A DNA stretch of 64,000 bases from Bremerella alba (GTDB lineage Bacteria > Planctomycetota > Planctomycetia > Pirellulales > Pirellulaceae): contig NZ_JABRWO010000003.1 in assembly GCF_013618625.1 (NCBI RefSeq), positions 372,001 through 436,000 on the forward strand, given 5' to 3'. The translations under genes were made by a program, and so were the position numbers. Shown in pieces: positions 56,490 to 64,000 of the stretch. Positions within the stretch are counted from its first letter, which is position 1. Every line of letters starts with the position of its first letter. Under the pieces are notes generated by a model. That model did not search any database and was not told where the DNA came from. It saw only the letters and a program-made list of their open reading frames with translations.

Positions 56490-58286
56490 TTACTTCTGAA
56501 TCGCACCTGGCAAAGCTTCGGGCCGTTTCTTCGCAGGCATCGGTTTAAGCCCTTTGATTTGCAGCGTGGAAACTTTTTTGGATTCTAAATCCATCACACG
56601 AATCAAGTGATTATTCGTATCGGCGATGTACAGTTTCCCGCCTGCATGCGAGATACCGGTTGGTTCGTCGAACTGAGCGGGATCGTCGGCGGTCCCAGGT
56701 TCGCTGGTACCAGCGATCGTTGTTACGTTGCCTGTGGTCGCATCGACTGCTTTGATCTTGTTGTTGTAGGTGTCCACTGTATAGATGATGCCGTCGACGT
56801 AAGTGACGCCCAGTGCATGCTGCAGTTTGGCTGTCTTGGCAGGGCCATCCACGTCCCCGAAGCTGAACAAGCGACCGTACGGTAAATGCGCTGTTCCGAT
56901 CACTGTCCGCACGCTTCCTTCAGGGTCGAAGGGTACGGCGCGTATCGAACTTCCTTCGCTGTCGGCAACAAACAGAGACTTACCGTCGGAGGTCAAACCT
57001 GAGGGTTGAGCAAAAGACGAGTGGCCTTGCTGGTAAGGAATCGATGGAAGCAAGGGGCCGTCGACGATGTCTTCGCGACCGTTGCCTGCGTAGGGGCCGA
57101 TTTCCGACTCATCGAGCTTCATTTTCCAGATCTGGTGCGGACCTGCCATGGCGATGTAGAGACTGTCACCATGCGGCCAAAGAGCCCAAGGGCTGTTGAT
57201 TGGCGTTGTCTTCGGAGTGCCAACGAATCGTTTCGGCAAGCTCGATAAGGTGGCGTCTTCGCCAACGCCAGGCCAGTTGTTTTTGGCCTGTTCACCTACG
57301 CCTGCGATCGTTGAAACCTGCTTCTCTTTCAAATCGATTTTGCGAATGAGGTGGTTTTCGGTATCGGCAACATACAAAGTGTCCTGCTTAAGGGCCATGC
57401 CTTGCGGGTGATCGAATTGGGCAGATTCGTAGGCACCGTCTGCGGAACCGATCTCTCCGCTGCCAATGACCTCCTGCAATTCTCCATCGAGTGAAGTGAT
57501 CACGATTCGGTTGTGATTGCTGTCTGAAATGAACAACCGATTCGACTTTTCATCGGCCAAGACTTTCCCTGGAAATCGTAGTTGGGTGGGCTGCTGATCG
57601 TAGGCCAGCAGATCGAACTGAATCGGAGTTTCGTCGAGAGAACCATTTTCTCGGTAATAAGGCATCGCTCGATTAAGCACCTCGCGAATATCGTCTGCTT
57701 TGAACTCTCCGCGGCGAAGGTAAACAACGTTGCCTTCGGGATCGATCAGGTACATTGTGGGCCAACTACTGACGCTGAAGCTATTCCAGATCTTCATCTC
57801 GTCGTCGTTCACAACGGGATGTTCGATCTCGTATCGGAGGATCGCTTCGCTGATGTTTTTGGCCTCTTTTTCAGTGTCAAATTTGGCAGAGTGAACGCCG
57901 ATCACAACTAACTGGTTGGGGAATTCGTGCTCTAACTTCTTAAGTTCAGGGAGGATATGAATGCAATTGATGCAGCAGTAAGTCCAGAAGTCGAGCAAGA
58001 CGAACTTGCCTTTGAGCTCTTCGAGCTCCAAAGGCTCTTTGGTGTTCATCCACTCCATGTCCTGCGGAAACTCGGGCGCAGGTATGCGTGCGCGGAAGGG
58101 ATGATCGTCTTCTTTGGCATCAGGCGTATCGTCTGCTGCTTTTTCCTTTGCCGCGACCGGTTGCTGTTCTTCGGCCATCGCAAACGGATGGGATGAGGAA
58201 CTGCCACAACCAACTAGCAGCAAGACAGCAGCAAACATGGCTAGCTTGCGTAAAATGAATTTCGGAGAAAAGTGCAGGTAAGGCAT
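56490..58286 (-). CDS. Lipoprotein with thioredoxin-like and NHL-repeat domains (NHLRC2-like)
   Basis: 598 residues. A lipoprotein signal (FAAVLLLVGC, Cys near 27) is followed by a thioredoxin-like domain (about 85-205) with the unusual active site TYCCINC, the cis-Pro in SSWPTMYLID, and an NHL beta-propeller (about 225-580) with repeats such as LFISDSNHNRIVI, LYVADTENHLIRKI and LYIADTNNHLIRVM. The combination and the C-C-x-x-C motif are those of NHLRC2 and relatives. It likely acts in the periplasm; the substrate is unknown. GGAAGG lies eight bases before the ATG. Confidence 0.88.
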   Translation of the reverse strand: MPYLHFSPKFILRKLAMFAAVLLLVGCGSSSSHPFAMAEEQQPVAAKEKAADDTPDAKEDDHPFRARIPAPEFPQDMEWMNTKEPLELEELKGKFVLLDFWTYCCINCIHILPELKKLEHEFPNQLVVIGVHSAKFDTEKEAKNISEAILRYEIEHPVVNDDEMKIWNSFSVSSWPTMYLIDPEGNVVYLRRGEFKADDIREVLNRAMPYYRENGSLDETPIQFDLLAYDQQPTQLRFPGKVLADEKSNRLFISDSNHNRIVITSLDGELQEVIGSGEIGSADGAYESAQFDHPQGMALKQDTLYVADTENHLIRKIDLKEKQVSTIAGVGEQAKNNWPGVGEDATLSSLPKRFVGTPKTTPINSPWALWPHGDSLYIAMAGPHQIWKMKLDESEIGPYAGNGREDIVDGPLLPSIPYQQGHSSFAQPSGLTSDGKSLFVADSEGSSIRAVPFDPEGSVRTVIGTAHLPYGRLFSFGDVDGPAKTAKLQHALGVTYVDGIIYTVDTYNNKIKAVDATTGNVTTIAGTSEPGTADDPAQFDEPTGISHAGGKLYIADTNNHLIRVMDLESKKVSTLQIKGLKPMPAKKRPEALPGAIQK

Positions 58287-58683
58287 CTATAGGACCTTCC
58301 GGATTCGAGGGCAGGATTCCAATAAAATTGGAATGATTTAGGGAGAGAATGGCTGTGTTTATTCTTACAATACTAGTAGTTTACCGGCTCAGGATGTTCC
58401 GGGTAGCTCTTTTCACATGATGTCTGGCGTGCATGCATCGACCACTCTGTAGGGGAGTCTGGCGAGCATCTTGAAAAAATTCCTGGGGTGAGCATGGAAT
58501 TTTGCCGACAATCTATAACGATTATAGCGATTGTTCCGGGTACGTCCGGAAACGATATTGTCGAACGTGCACCGAGGAACGTGCTACCTTTGGTGGAATG
58601 GTCTACGTGTGGTGAAGTCGGAGTGACTTGGGCCACATCCTACCCTTATGGACCAAGCCCGCCAAATATCGGAGGATCAAAAC
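58287..58683. promoter_or_regulatory. Divergent regulatory region rich in palindromes
   Basis: 397 bases between the NHL/thioredoxin gene and the DUF1573 gene. It holds a perfect repeat ATTCCAAT-AAA-ATTGGAAT (58316-58334), a larger imperfect palindrome ACAATC-TATAA-CGA-TTATA-GC-GATTGT (58508-58534) and TTCCGG-GTACGT-CCGGAA (about 58533-58550). The string TGTTCCGGGTA occurs twice. No gene is seen. Confidence 0.5.
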
Positions 58684-59685
58684 GTGTTTCGTAAAGTATG
58701 GCTCGCTGTCTGTCTCTTACCACTATTAGCATCCTTCGGCATGGGCCAGGATTGGGCGAACAAGATGTTCAAAGTTCGCTCGCACGATTTCGGTGCCGTG
58801 GCTAAAGGGGCCAAAGTTACCTATGAGTTTGAACTTCAAAACATCTATGAAGAAGATGTTCATATCGCCAGTGTTCGTTCCAGCTGCGGCTGCACGAGCC
58901 CTTCGATCAAGAACGACACCTTGAAAACGTGGGAAAAAGGGGCGATTGTCGCGAAACTGAACACCGACAGCTTCCTGGGCCATAAAAGTGCGACCGTTAC
59001 GGTCACAATCGATAAGCCTTTTTATGCGGAAGTTCAGTTGAATGTTTCGACGGACATTCGCGGTGACTTGGTTTTTCAGCCAGGCTCGGTCCAGTTCGGT
59101 AACGTCGAACAAGGTGAAAGTGGCGTTGCCAAGATTCACGTGACTCAGGCCGGTCGTAGCGACTGGAAAATCACGGATGTTCGTAGTAACGACGATTTCC
59201 TAGGCGTCGAACTAAGTGAAACCAATCGTGGTGGCGGTCGGGTTGGATACGATTTGGTCGTTCGCCTAAAAGATAATGCTCCGGTCGGTTTTATTTCGAG
59301 CCAATTGGCATTGATTACCAACGACAAGCGAAGCCCTTCCGTGTCGCTGCCTGTCGAAGGCAAAGTCGAGTCGGCTTTGAACGTCAGCCCGAGCGCTTTG
59401 TCGCTAGGTGAGTTGAAGCCCGGCCAAAAGACCGAAGCGAAATTAATCGTGCGAGCCAAGAAGCCGTTTCTTATTACTGGTATCAACTGTGACAGCGAAA
59501 GCTTTCAGTTTGCGGCTTTGCCAGAGGAACCCAAGAAGCTTCACTTCCTGCCACTAACGTTTACCGCGGGAAGCGAAGGTGGAACGGTCGTTAAGAAGAT
59601 AACCATCGAGACCGACCTCGGTGAAGGTATCAGTGGCGAGTCAGTTGCGACCGTCGTGGTGACCGAAGGAAAATCGGAAACCTAG
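58684..59685 (+). CDS. DUF1573-domain secreted protein
   Basis: 333 residues. Signal peptide (VWLAVCLLPLLASFGMG), then an Ig-like DUF1573 domain with the family's SSCGCTSP motif near residue 60, and two further beta-sandwich repeats (VQFGNVEQGESGVAKIHVTQ; LSLGELKPGQKTEAKLIV). Common in planctomycetes; probably an envelope or surface protein, function unknown. The GTG at 58684 is chosen because GGAGG lies eight bases upstream; the longer frame from 58648 lacks such a site. A terminator follows. Confidence 0.85.
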   Translation: MFRKVWLAVCLLPLLASFGMGQDWANKMFKVRSHDFGAVAKGAKVTYEFELQNIYEEDVHIASVRSSCGCTSPSIKNDTLKTWEKGAIVAKLNTDSFLGHKSATVTVTIDKPFYAEVQLNVSTDIRGDLVFQPGSVQFGNVEQGESGVAKIHVTQAGRSDWKITDVRSNDDFLGVELSETNRGGGRVGYDLVVRLKDNAPVGFISSQLALITNDKRSPSVSLPVEGKVESALNVSPSALSLGELKPGQKTEAKLIVRAKKPFLITGINCDSESFQFAALPEEPKKLHFLPLTFTAGSEGGTVVKKITIETDLGEGISGESVATVVVTEGKSET

Positions 59686-59711
59686 TCGATAACGGTATCT
59701 CCAAAAAGTAA

Positions 59712-59752
59712 AAAACAGGCCCCCGATTCGTGATTGAATCAGGGGCCTGTTT
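59712..59752. terminator. Bidirectional rho-independent terminator
   Basis: AAACAGGCCCC-x-GATTC, loop GTGATT, GAATC-x-GGGGCCTGTTT. It lies between the convergent DUF1573 and cstA-like genes. Confidence 0.85.
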
Positions 59753-59754
59753 GG

Positions 59755-61641
59755 TTATGAGTTCTCCGCGGCTACGACAGGTTTCTTCTCCGGCAACGGA
59801 GGGAGCGATTCTTCCAAGACACCCTTCACACGCGGCCACATTACGATTGCTTCGAATAACATCCATGCTTGCAGGATGAGCACGCCAACGCCCAAGACTA
59901 ACAGTAACCATTGCTGTTTAGCCCAATATCCCGTCTCGCTGAAGACGTTGTAGTACATTGCCAAGGCTGGCAAGATGAGCATCGCGATCATCGGCAGGGC
60001 AACAAACCAAATCGGTTTGTTACGCCGCCACAAGTAGAACGCGGTGACCATCATGGCAAGTCCTGCAAGCAATTGATTGATTGCTCCAAACAATGGCCAG
60101 AGCAGTGTCCCACCTTTGCCGGGTACTGTGTCGGCAAATACGGCGATCGCTAATGCCGAAATCACGGCCACGGCCGTCGCCGCATATTTTCCAGAAAGAG
60201 GCCTGGTCACTGGTACCGATACGAACAGTTCCTGCAGGACATATCGTTGAAGTCGCGTGGCCGTGTCGAGGGTCGTGGCTGCGAAATTCGCGACGAGTAC
60301 CGCAATAATGCTGATGCCGATTTCTAGGGGAATGCCGATCGCAGTGAGGAAGTTCGCTCCTCCTTCGACAAAAGCCGCCACCAAGTTTGGCAGTTTGAAA
60401 TCACTCCAATTCTTCGTGATAGCGTACCGAGTTTCCCAAGCGGCTTGCCCTGTTAGCGGTACGCCTTCGGCATCGGTCATAGCGGTGTATACGTACGACC
60501 CGTCAGGCCCTTTGCTCCCTTCAAAGATGCCCATGCCGACGCCTGCACAGCAAGCAAGGATAACGATAACGGCGAGCCCGCCTTCCAGGAGCATGGCACC
60601 GTAGCCGATGTATTGGGCATCAGATTCTTTCTCGACTTGCTTACTCGAGGTTCCGCTACTGACTAGGCAATGAAATCCACTACACGCACCGCAGGCGATC
60701 GTAATAAATAGAAACGGAAAGATGGGGGGGGCACCTGCCGGCATCGTCGTCGCCACCGCAGGCGTTGCCTGGGCCAGATCTGCCGCACCGGTCACACTCG
60801 CCACAAGAAGTCCCACGAACAGCAGCACTAACGCCACGATCAACTGATGGCTGTTGACATAGTCGCGAGGCTGAAGCAGCAGCCAAACCGGTAACACGGA
60901 AGCGGCGAAACAGTAACCCAATAAAATGACGGTCCAGATCATCAAGGCGCTTAGGTAGTGATTTTCTGCAAGAGTAGGTCCCAGAACCTTCGCCAAAATC
61001 AACGAAAGATCGATGGGCAGGTAATAGACGCCCACGAGAATCGAAGCGTAGACAATAAACAGAGCAACCAGTGATGGAAGCAGCAGGTGGGCATCTTTTT
61101 TACGGGCGTAAATACCCAAGGCAATCGCAATCGGCATGCTGATCCAAACCGGCAATACGGTTTGTGGGTATTCAGCAAAGATGACAGCCACCACTAACCC
61201 AAAGATCGCTAGGACGACCATCAACGCGGCGGCAAGCACGATGAGAAACAAATACTTGGCACGCTTGTTAATCATACGGCCAGCGATTTGACCGACAGTT
61301 TGCCCTCGGTTGCGAAGTGAGATGATCAAAGCACCCAGATCATGAACGGCTCCCACGAAGATCGAACCGAATACGACCCACAACAGGGCCGGAAGCCAAC
61401 CCCAGAAAACGGCGATGGCGGGGCCCACAATGGGACCGGTGCCTGCGATGCTGGTGAAATGGTGTCCGAAGACAACTTGACGATCGGTTGGGCAGTAGTC
61501 GATATCGTCCCGGAGCTGTTTGCTGGGGACTTCATTGCTATCGTCAAGCTCGAATAGCCGTTTCGATAGCCAGCGCCCATACGTGTTATAGGCAACAATA
61601 AAGCCAACGAAAGACAGAACGGCAACAATTAGCGTCGACAT
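59755..61641 (-). CDS. cstA: Carbon starvation protein CstA-family transporter
   Basis: 628 residues with about 16 membrane helices. CstA-family proteins import peptides or pyruvate during carbon limitation. The family marks are clear: VVFGHHFTSIAGTGPIVGPA near residue 55, AVFWGWLPALLWVVFG, and the loop CGACSGFHCLVSSGTSSKQV. ATG 61641 begins the first membrane helix (STLIVAVLSFVGFIV); an in-frame ATG at 61680 is possible. Neither start has a clear ribosome site. It stands alone. Confidence 0.93.
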   Translation of the reverse strand: MSTLIVAVLSFVGFIVAYNTYGRWLSKRLFELDDSNEVPSKQLRDDIDYCPTDRQVVFGHHFTSIAGTGPIVGPAIAVFWGWLPALLWVVFGSIFVGAVHDLGALIISLRNRGQTVGQIAGRMINKRAKYLFLIVLAAALMVVLAIFGLVVAVIFAEYPQTVLPVWISMPIAIALGIYARKKDAHLLLPSLVALFIVYASILVGVYYLPIDLSLILAKVLGPTLAENHYLSALMIWTVILLGYCFAASVLPVWLLLQPRDYVNSHQLIVALVLLFVGLLVASVTGAADLAQATPAVATTMPAGAPPIFPFLFITIACGACSGFHCLVSSGTSSKQVEKESDAQYIGYGAMLLEGGLAVIVILACCAGVGMGIFEGSKGPDGSYVYTAMTDAEGVPLTGQAAWETRYAITKNWSDFKLPNLVAAFVEGGANFLTAIGIPLEIGISIIAVLVANFAATTLDTATRLQRYVLQELFVSVPVTRPLSGKYAATAVAVISALAIAVFADTVPGKGGTLLWPLFGAINQLLAGLAMMVTAFYLWRRNKPIWFVALPMIAMLILPALAMYYNVFSETGYWAKQQWLLLVLGVGVLILQAWMLFEAIVMWPRVKGVLEESLPPLPEKKPVVAAENS

Positions 61642-61841
61642 AAGCGTAAAATTTGTGTCACGACGTGAGGCATCGTGCATCCAACAGAGGAGCGAACTTG
61701 ATGGTGGGTGGTACGCAGGGATAGTGAGCTTTCCTGCTTATCTCTATAATGATGAATTCTTTCAGCGACGTGAATAGCTCACAATTCAATTGAGATAAAT
61801 TTTTTTCGCGGCTTTGCGCTTTCAAAAGGACTAGAACGACC

Positions 61842-62903
61842 GTGTCGGAAAAGATTGAAAACGTCATTATCGTCGGAAGTGGCCCTGCGGGATGGACTGC
61901 CGCCATCTATGCAGCTCGAGCCAATTTGAAGCCGCTTCTCTACGAAGGTGCTGCGCTTCAAGAGCACTACGATCTCGGACGGGGGCCACTCGGCCAGTTG
62001 GCAATGACGACGGAAGTAGAGAACTTCCCCGGATTTCCCTCTGGCGACCTGGGCGGTTACTTGGATGACGCCATTGACGATAGCTTGCGTCAGTATATGG
62101 CACCGCACCAAAAGCATGGTGTCAGCGGTCCTGAATTGATGGAGCTAATGCGGCAACAAGCCAAGAACTTTGGCACTCGGGTTGTAACCGACGACATCGT
62201 AGAAGTTGATTTCAGCGAACAGCCATTCAAACTCAAGCCTCGCGAAGGCGAAGAATGGCTAAAAGCCCGCTCAGTGATTATCGCTACGGGCGCTCGTGCA
62301 AATTACCTCGGATTGAAATCGGAAGAAACCTACAAGAACCGGGGCGTTAGTGCCTGTGCCGTATGCGACGGCGCTTTGCCGCGTTTCCGTGAAAAGCCAT
62401 GCATCGTGGTAGGTGGAGGCGACTCGGCTATTGAAGAAGCCGATTACATGAGCAAGTACAGCTCGGTCGTCTATTTGGTACATCGTCGAGACAAATTCCG
62501 GGCTTCCCAGGCCATGGTCGATCGGGTCACGGAAAACAAGAAGGTCGAAGTTGTTTGGAATCACGTCGTGACCGAGGTGCTCGGCGACGATCAAAACGGC
62601 GTCACCGGGGCCATGCTGGAAAGCACGGTGGATGATTCCACGAAGAAGCTCGATGCGAGTGGGTTCTTTCTAGCCATCGGTCATACACCCAACACCGACT
62701 TTCTGAAGGGGAAGTTGGAAATGAATAACGCGGGCTATCTTAAGTGGACGGTTCCCTTTCGTACCAATACAAGCGTCAACGGCGTCTTTGCTTCCGGGGA
62801 CGTGGCCGACGACTACTATCGCCAGGCTGTAACAGCAGCAGGAACCGGTTGTATGTCGGCACTGGATGCGGAACGCTGGTTGGCCTCGCAGGGCTTGCAT
62901 TAA
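61842..62903 (+). CDS. trxB: Thioredoxin reductase
   Basis: 353 residues, slightly longer than the usual 310-320 because of an insertion near residues 35-50 ([15 protein letters not shown]). FAD-binding [18 protein letters not shown], redox-active CAVCDG (C-x-x-C), NADPH-binding [15 protein letters not shown] with [10 protein letters not shown], and the final [20 protein letters not shown] are all present. It keeps thioredoxin reduced in the cytoplasm with NADPH. The start is GTG; AAGGA lies 11 bases upstream. Terminator at 62974. Confidence 0.94.
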   Translation: MSEKIENVIIVGSGPAGWTAAIYAARANLKPLLYEGAALQEHYDLGRGPLGQLAMTTEVENFPGFPSGDLGGYLDDAIDDSLRQYMAPHQKHGVSGPELMELMRQQAKNFGTRVVTDDIVEVDFSEQPFKLKPREGEEWLKARSVIIATGARANYLGLKSEETYKNRGVSACAVCDGALPRFREKPCIVVGGGDSAIEEADYMSKYSSVVYLVHRRDKFRASQAMVDRVTENKKVEVVWNHVVTEVLGDDQNGVTGAMLESTVDDSTKKLDASGFFLAIGHTPNTDFLKGKLEMNNAGYLKWTVPFRTNTSVNGVFASGDVADDYYRQAVTAAGTGCMSALDAERWLASQGLH

Positions 62904-62973
62904 GCTAAAAATGCAACCATCATTAGATGCACTGAGAACCTTGCACGTTCCGTGTGTCAACGAAAAAACGCAG

Positions 62974-63007
62974 CAAGGGGGACGAAGATCGTTCCCCTTG
63001 TTCTATT
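62974..63007 (+). terminator. Rho-independent terminator of trxB
   Basis: CAAGGGGGACG, loop AAGAT, CGTTCCCCTTG (11-bp stem with one G-T pair) followed by TTCTATT. A weaker T-run than elsewhere. Confidence 0.7.
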
Positions 63008-63060
63008 AGATCCCTCCCCATCATCCCTTATCTACGCCGAATCTAGGCGAAGGATTCGCT

Positions 63061-64000
63061 ATGTCTGAGACCGTAAGCAAAGTCGAAACGGATCGAGAGA
63101 TTCTCCAGGAAGCACAAGAAAAGGGGCCTGGTGCCACGCTGGGTGCTTGGGTTCGACTTTCAGGACCTGGTTGGTTGCAAAGTGCGATCACCTTGGGTGG
63201 TGGCTCTTTGTCCGGCGCGCTCTTCATGGGGATCTTGGGCGGATACAGTTTGCTTTGGCTGCAATTAGTGGCCATCATTTGCGGCGTGGTAATGCTCTCG
63301 GCGATTAGCTACGTCACTTTGTCGACCGGCAAGCGGCCATTTCGCCAAATCAATGCGCACATCAACCCTGTGCTTGGCTGGGGGTGGATCGTGGCGACAG
63401 TTGCGGCGAATATGATTTTCCTCATGCCGCAGTTCGGGCTCTGCTATGCTGCCCTGAATAAAAATCTGGCCCCTGGTCTCGTTGGCGATGATACGTCAAC
63501 CAAGGCGATTGTTTCCTTGTTGCTTCTCATCGCTGGCGGCGTACTCGTCTACATGAATTCGCGACCAGGGATCGCGACCAAGATATTCGATATGCTGCTA
63601 AAGGGCATGATCGGTGTGATCGTGCTTTGCTTCTTTGGAGTTGTTATTAAGTTGGGCATGTCAGGCGAGGCTTTCACATGGTCAGAAGTCTTCGCTGGTT
63701 TTATCCCTGATTTATCCGCAGCAAGTGAACCAACAGGGCAGGTGGCCGAGATTGCGGCCGAGGTAGAAGATCCCTATCGCACCTTTTGGACTGATCGGAT
63801 CGTCGCTGATCAACGCGCCGCGATGATCGGTGCCGCGGCGACTGCCGTTGGTATTAATATGACCTTCCTGCTGCCCTATTCGATGCTGGCTCGCGGATGG
63901 GACAAAACCTTCCGAGGTCTAGCACGATTCGACCTCTCGACCGGGATGGCGATTCCCTACATCTTGGTGACAAGCTGTGTTGTGATTGCCTCGGCGGCGG
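63061..64000 (+). CDS. NRAMP-like membrane transporter, 3' end outside the window
   Basis: 313 residues visible with several membrane helices. The first helix region (SGPGWLQSAITLGGGSLSG) matches the GPG start of NRAMP transporters but has GGGS where DPGN, the metal-binding motif, is expected. The helix 6 region (AAATAVGINMTFLLPYS) likewise lacks the usual M-P-H motif. It is thus a divergent NRAMP relative with unknown cargo, possibly not a transition metal. AAGGA lies seven bases before the ATG. An acidic loop (about 225-240) is unusual. Confidence 0.75.
   Translation, partial: MSETVSKVETDREILQEAQEKGPGATLGAWVRLSGPGWLQSAITLGGGSLSGALFMGILGGYSLLWLQLVAIICGVVMLSAISYVTLSTGKRPFRQINAHINPVLGWGWIVATVAANMIFLMPQFGLCYAALNKNLAPGLVGDDTSTKAIVSLLLLIAGGVLVYMNSRPGIATKIFDMLLKGMIGVIVLCFFGVVIKLGMSGEAFTWSEVFAGFIPDLSAASEPTGQVAEIAAEVEDPYRTFWTDRIVADQRAAMIGAAATAVGINMTFLLPYSMLARGWDKTFRGLARFDLSTGMAIPYILVTSCVVIASAA

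Overview
The window looks like a chromosomal segment of a planctomycete, most likely Pirellulaceae (Blastopirellula/Bremerella/Rhodopirellula-like). The basis is a cysteine-rich YTV-repeat cell-wall protein, a DUF1573 protein, a ThuA protein, a beta-helix protein, an NHL-repeat/thioredoxin lipoprotein, and many secreted proteins of unknown function between ordinary housekeeping genes. Base composition is moderate. Genes lie on both strands in short transcription units, many closed by clear hairpin + T-run terminators. I see no insertion sequence, prophage, CRISPR array, integrase or rRNA operon.

Layout. 1-8.6 kb (minus): a PAS/GAF/receiver signalling protein cut by the window edge, a secreted protein with a retropepsin-like but catalytically empty domain, a TerB-like protein, and a compact unit of a UvrA-family ATPase, a short GH2-like protein and a ThiF/MoeB-like E1 enzyme. 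8.7-22 kb (mostly plus): cupin, NAD-dependent DNA ligase, glycosyltransferase, a membrane-anchored protein built from eight 24-residue repeats, a DUF481 outer-membrane protein, a ThuA protein, a rhodanese (minus), CCA-adding-type nucleotidyltransferase, and a secreted double alpha/beta-hydrolase. 22.5-28.2 kb: a beta-helix protein (minus), then a plus-strand group with a SpoIIAA/STAS-like protein, an ECF42-type sigma factor with C-terminal extension, its DGPF/YCII partner, and DUF1579, SRPBCC, VOC and DoxX-like genes. 28.5-41.7 kb: a PcfJ-like protein, pyruvate phosphate dikinase, CPBP protease, carA, an AlaC-like aminotransferase, a secreted metzincin-like metalloprotease, and a double parvulin-type foldase. 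40.5-44.7 kb (minus): the translation cluster rpsB-tsf-pyrH-(PH-domain gene)-frr. 44.7-47.5 kb: a zinc-finger anti-sigma-like protein, a Crp/Fnr regulator, tRNA-Gln(TTG), Rex and a type II pseudopilin. 48.2-52.6 kb: the YTV protein, dihydrofolate reductase, a Y-family DNA polymerase and a GNAT acetyltransferase. 52.7-58.3 kb (minus): ffh-rpsP-trmD-rplS, and upstream of ffh a free-standing copy of the Ffh M domain next to an NHL/thioredoxin lipoprotein gene. 58.7-64 kb: DUF1573 protein, CstA, thioredoxin reductase and a partial NRAMP-like transporter lacking the usual metal-binding motifs.

Most unusual observations: (1) a stand-alone Ffh M-domain paralogue with an acidic tail upstream of the full ffh; (2) an anchored protein of eight exact-length 24-residue repeats; (3) the YTV protein's two blocks of exactly eight 16-residue repeats; (4) palindromes sharing a GAATGT core upstream of uvrA and of the Y-family polymerase, candidate SOS operators; (5) a structured plus-strand terminator next to carA with no gene to serve; (6) several proteins that keep a fold but appear to have lost the catalytic residues. 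All family assignments come from reading sequence motifs; no database search was run.
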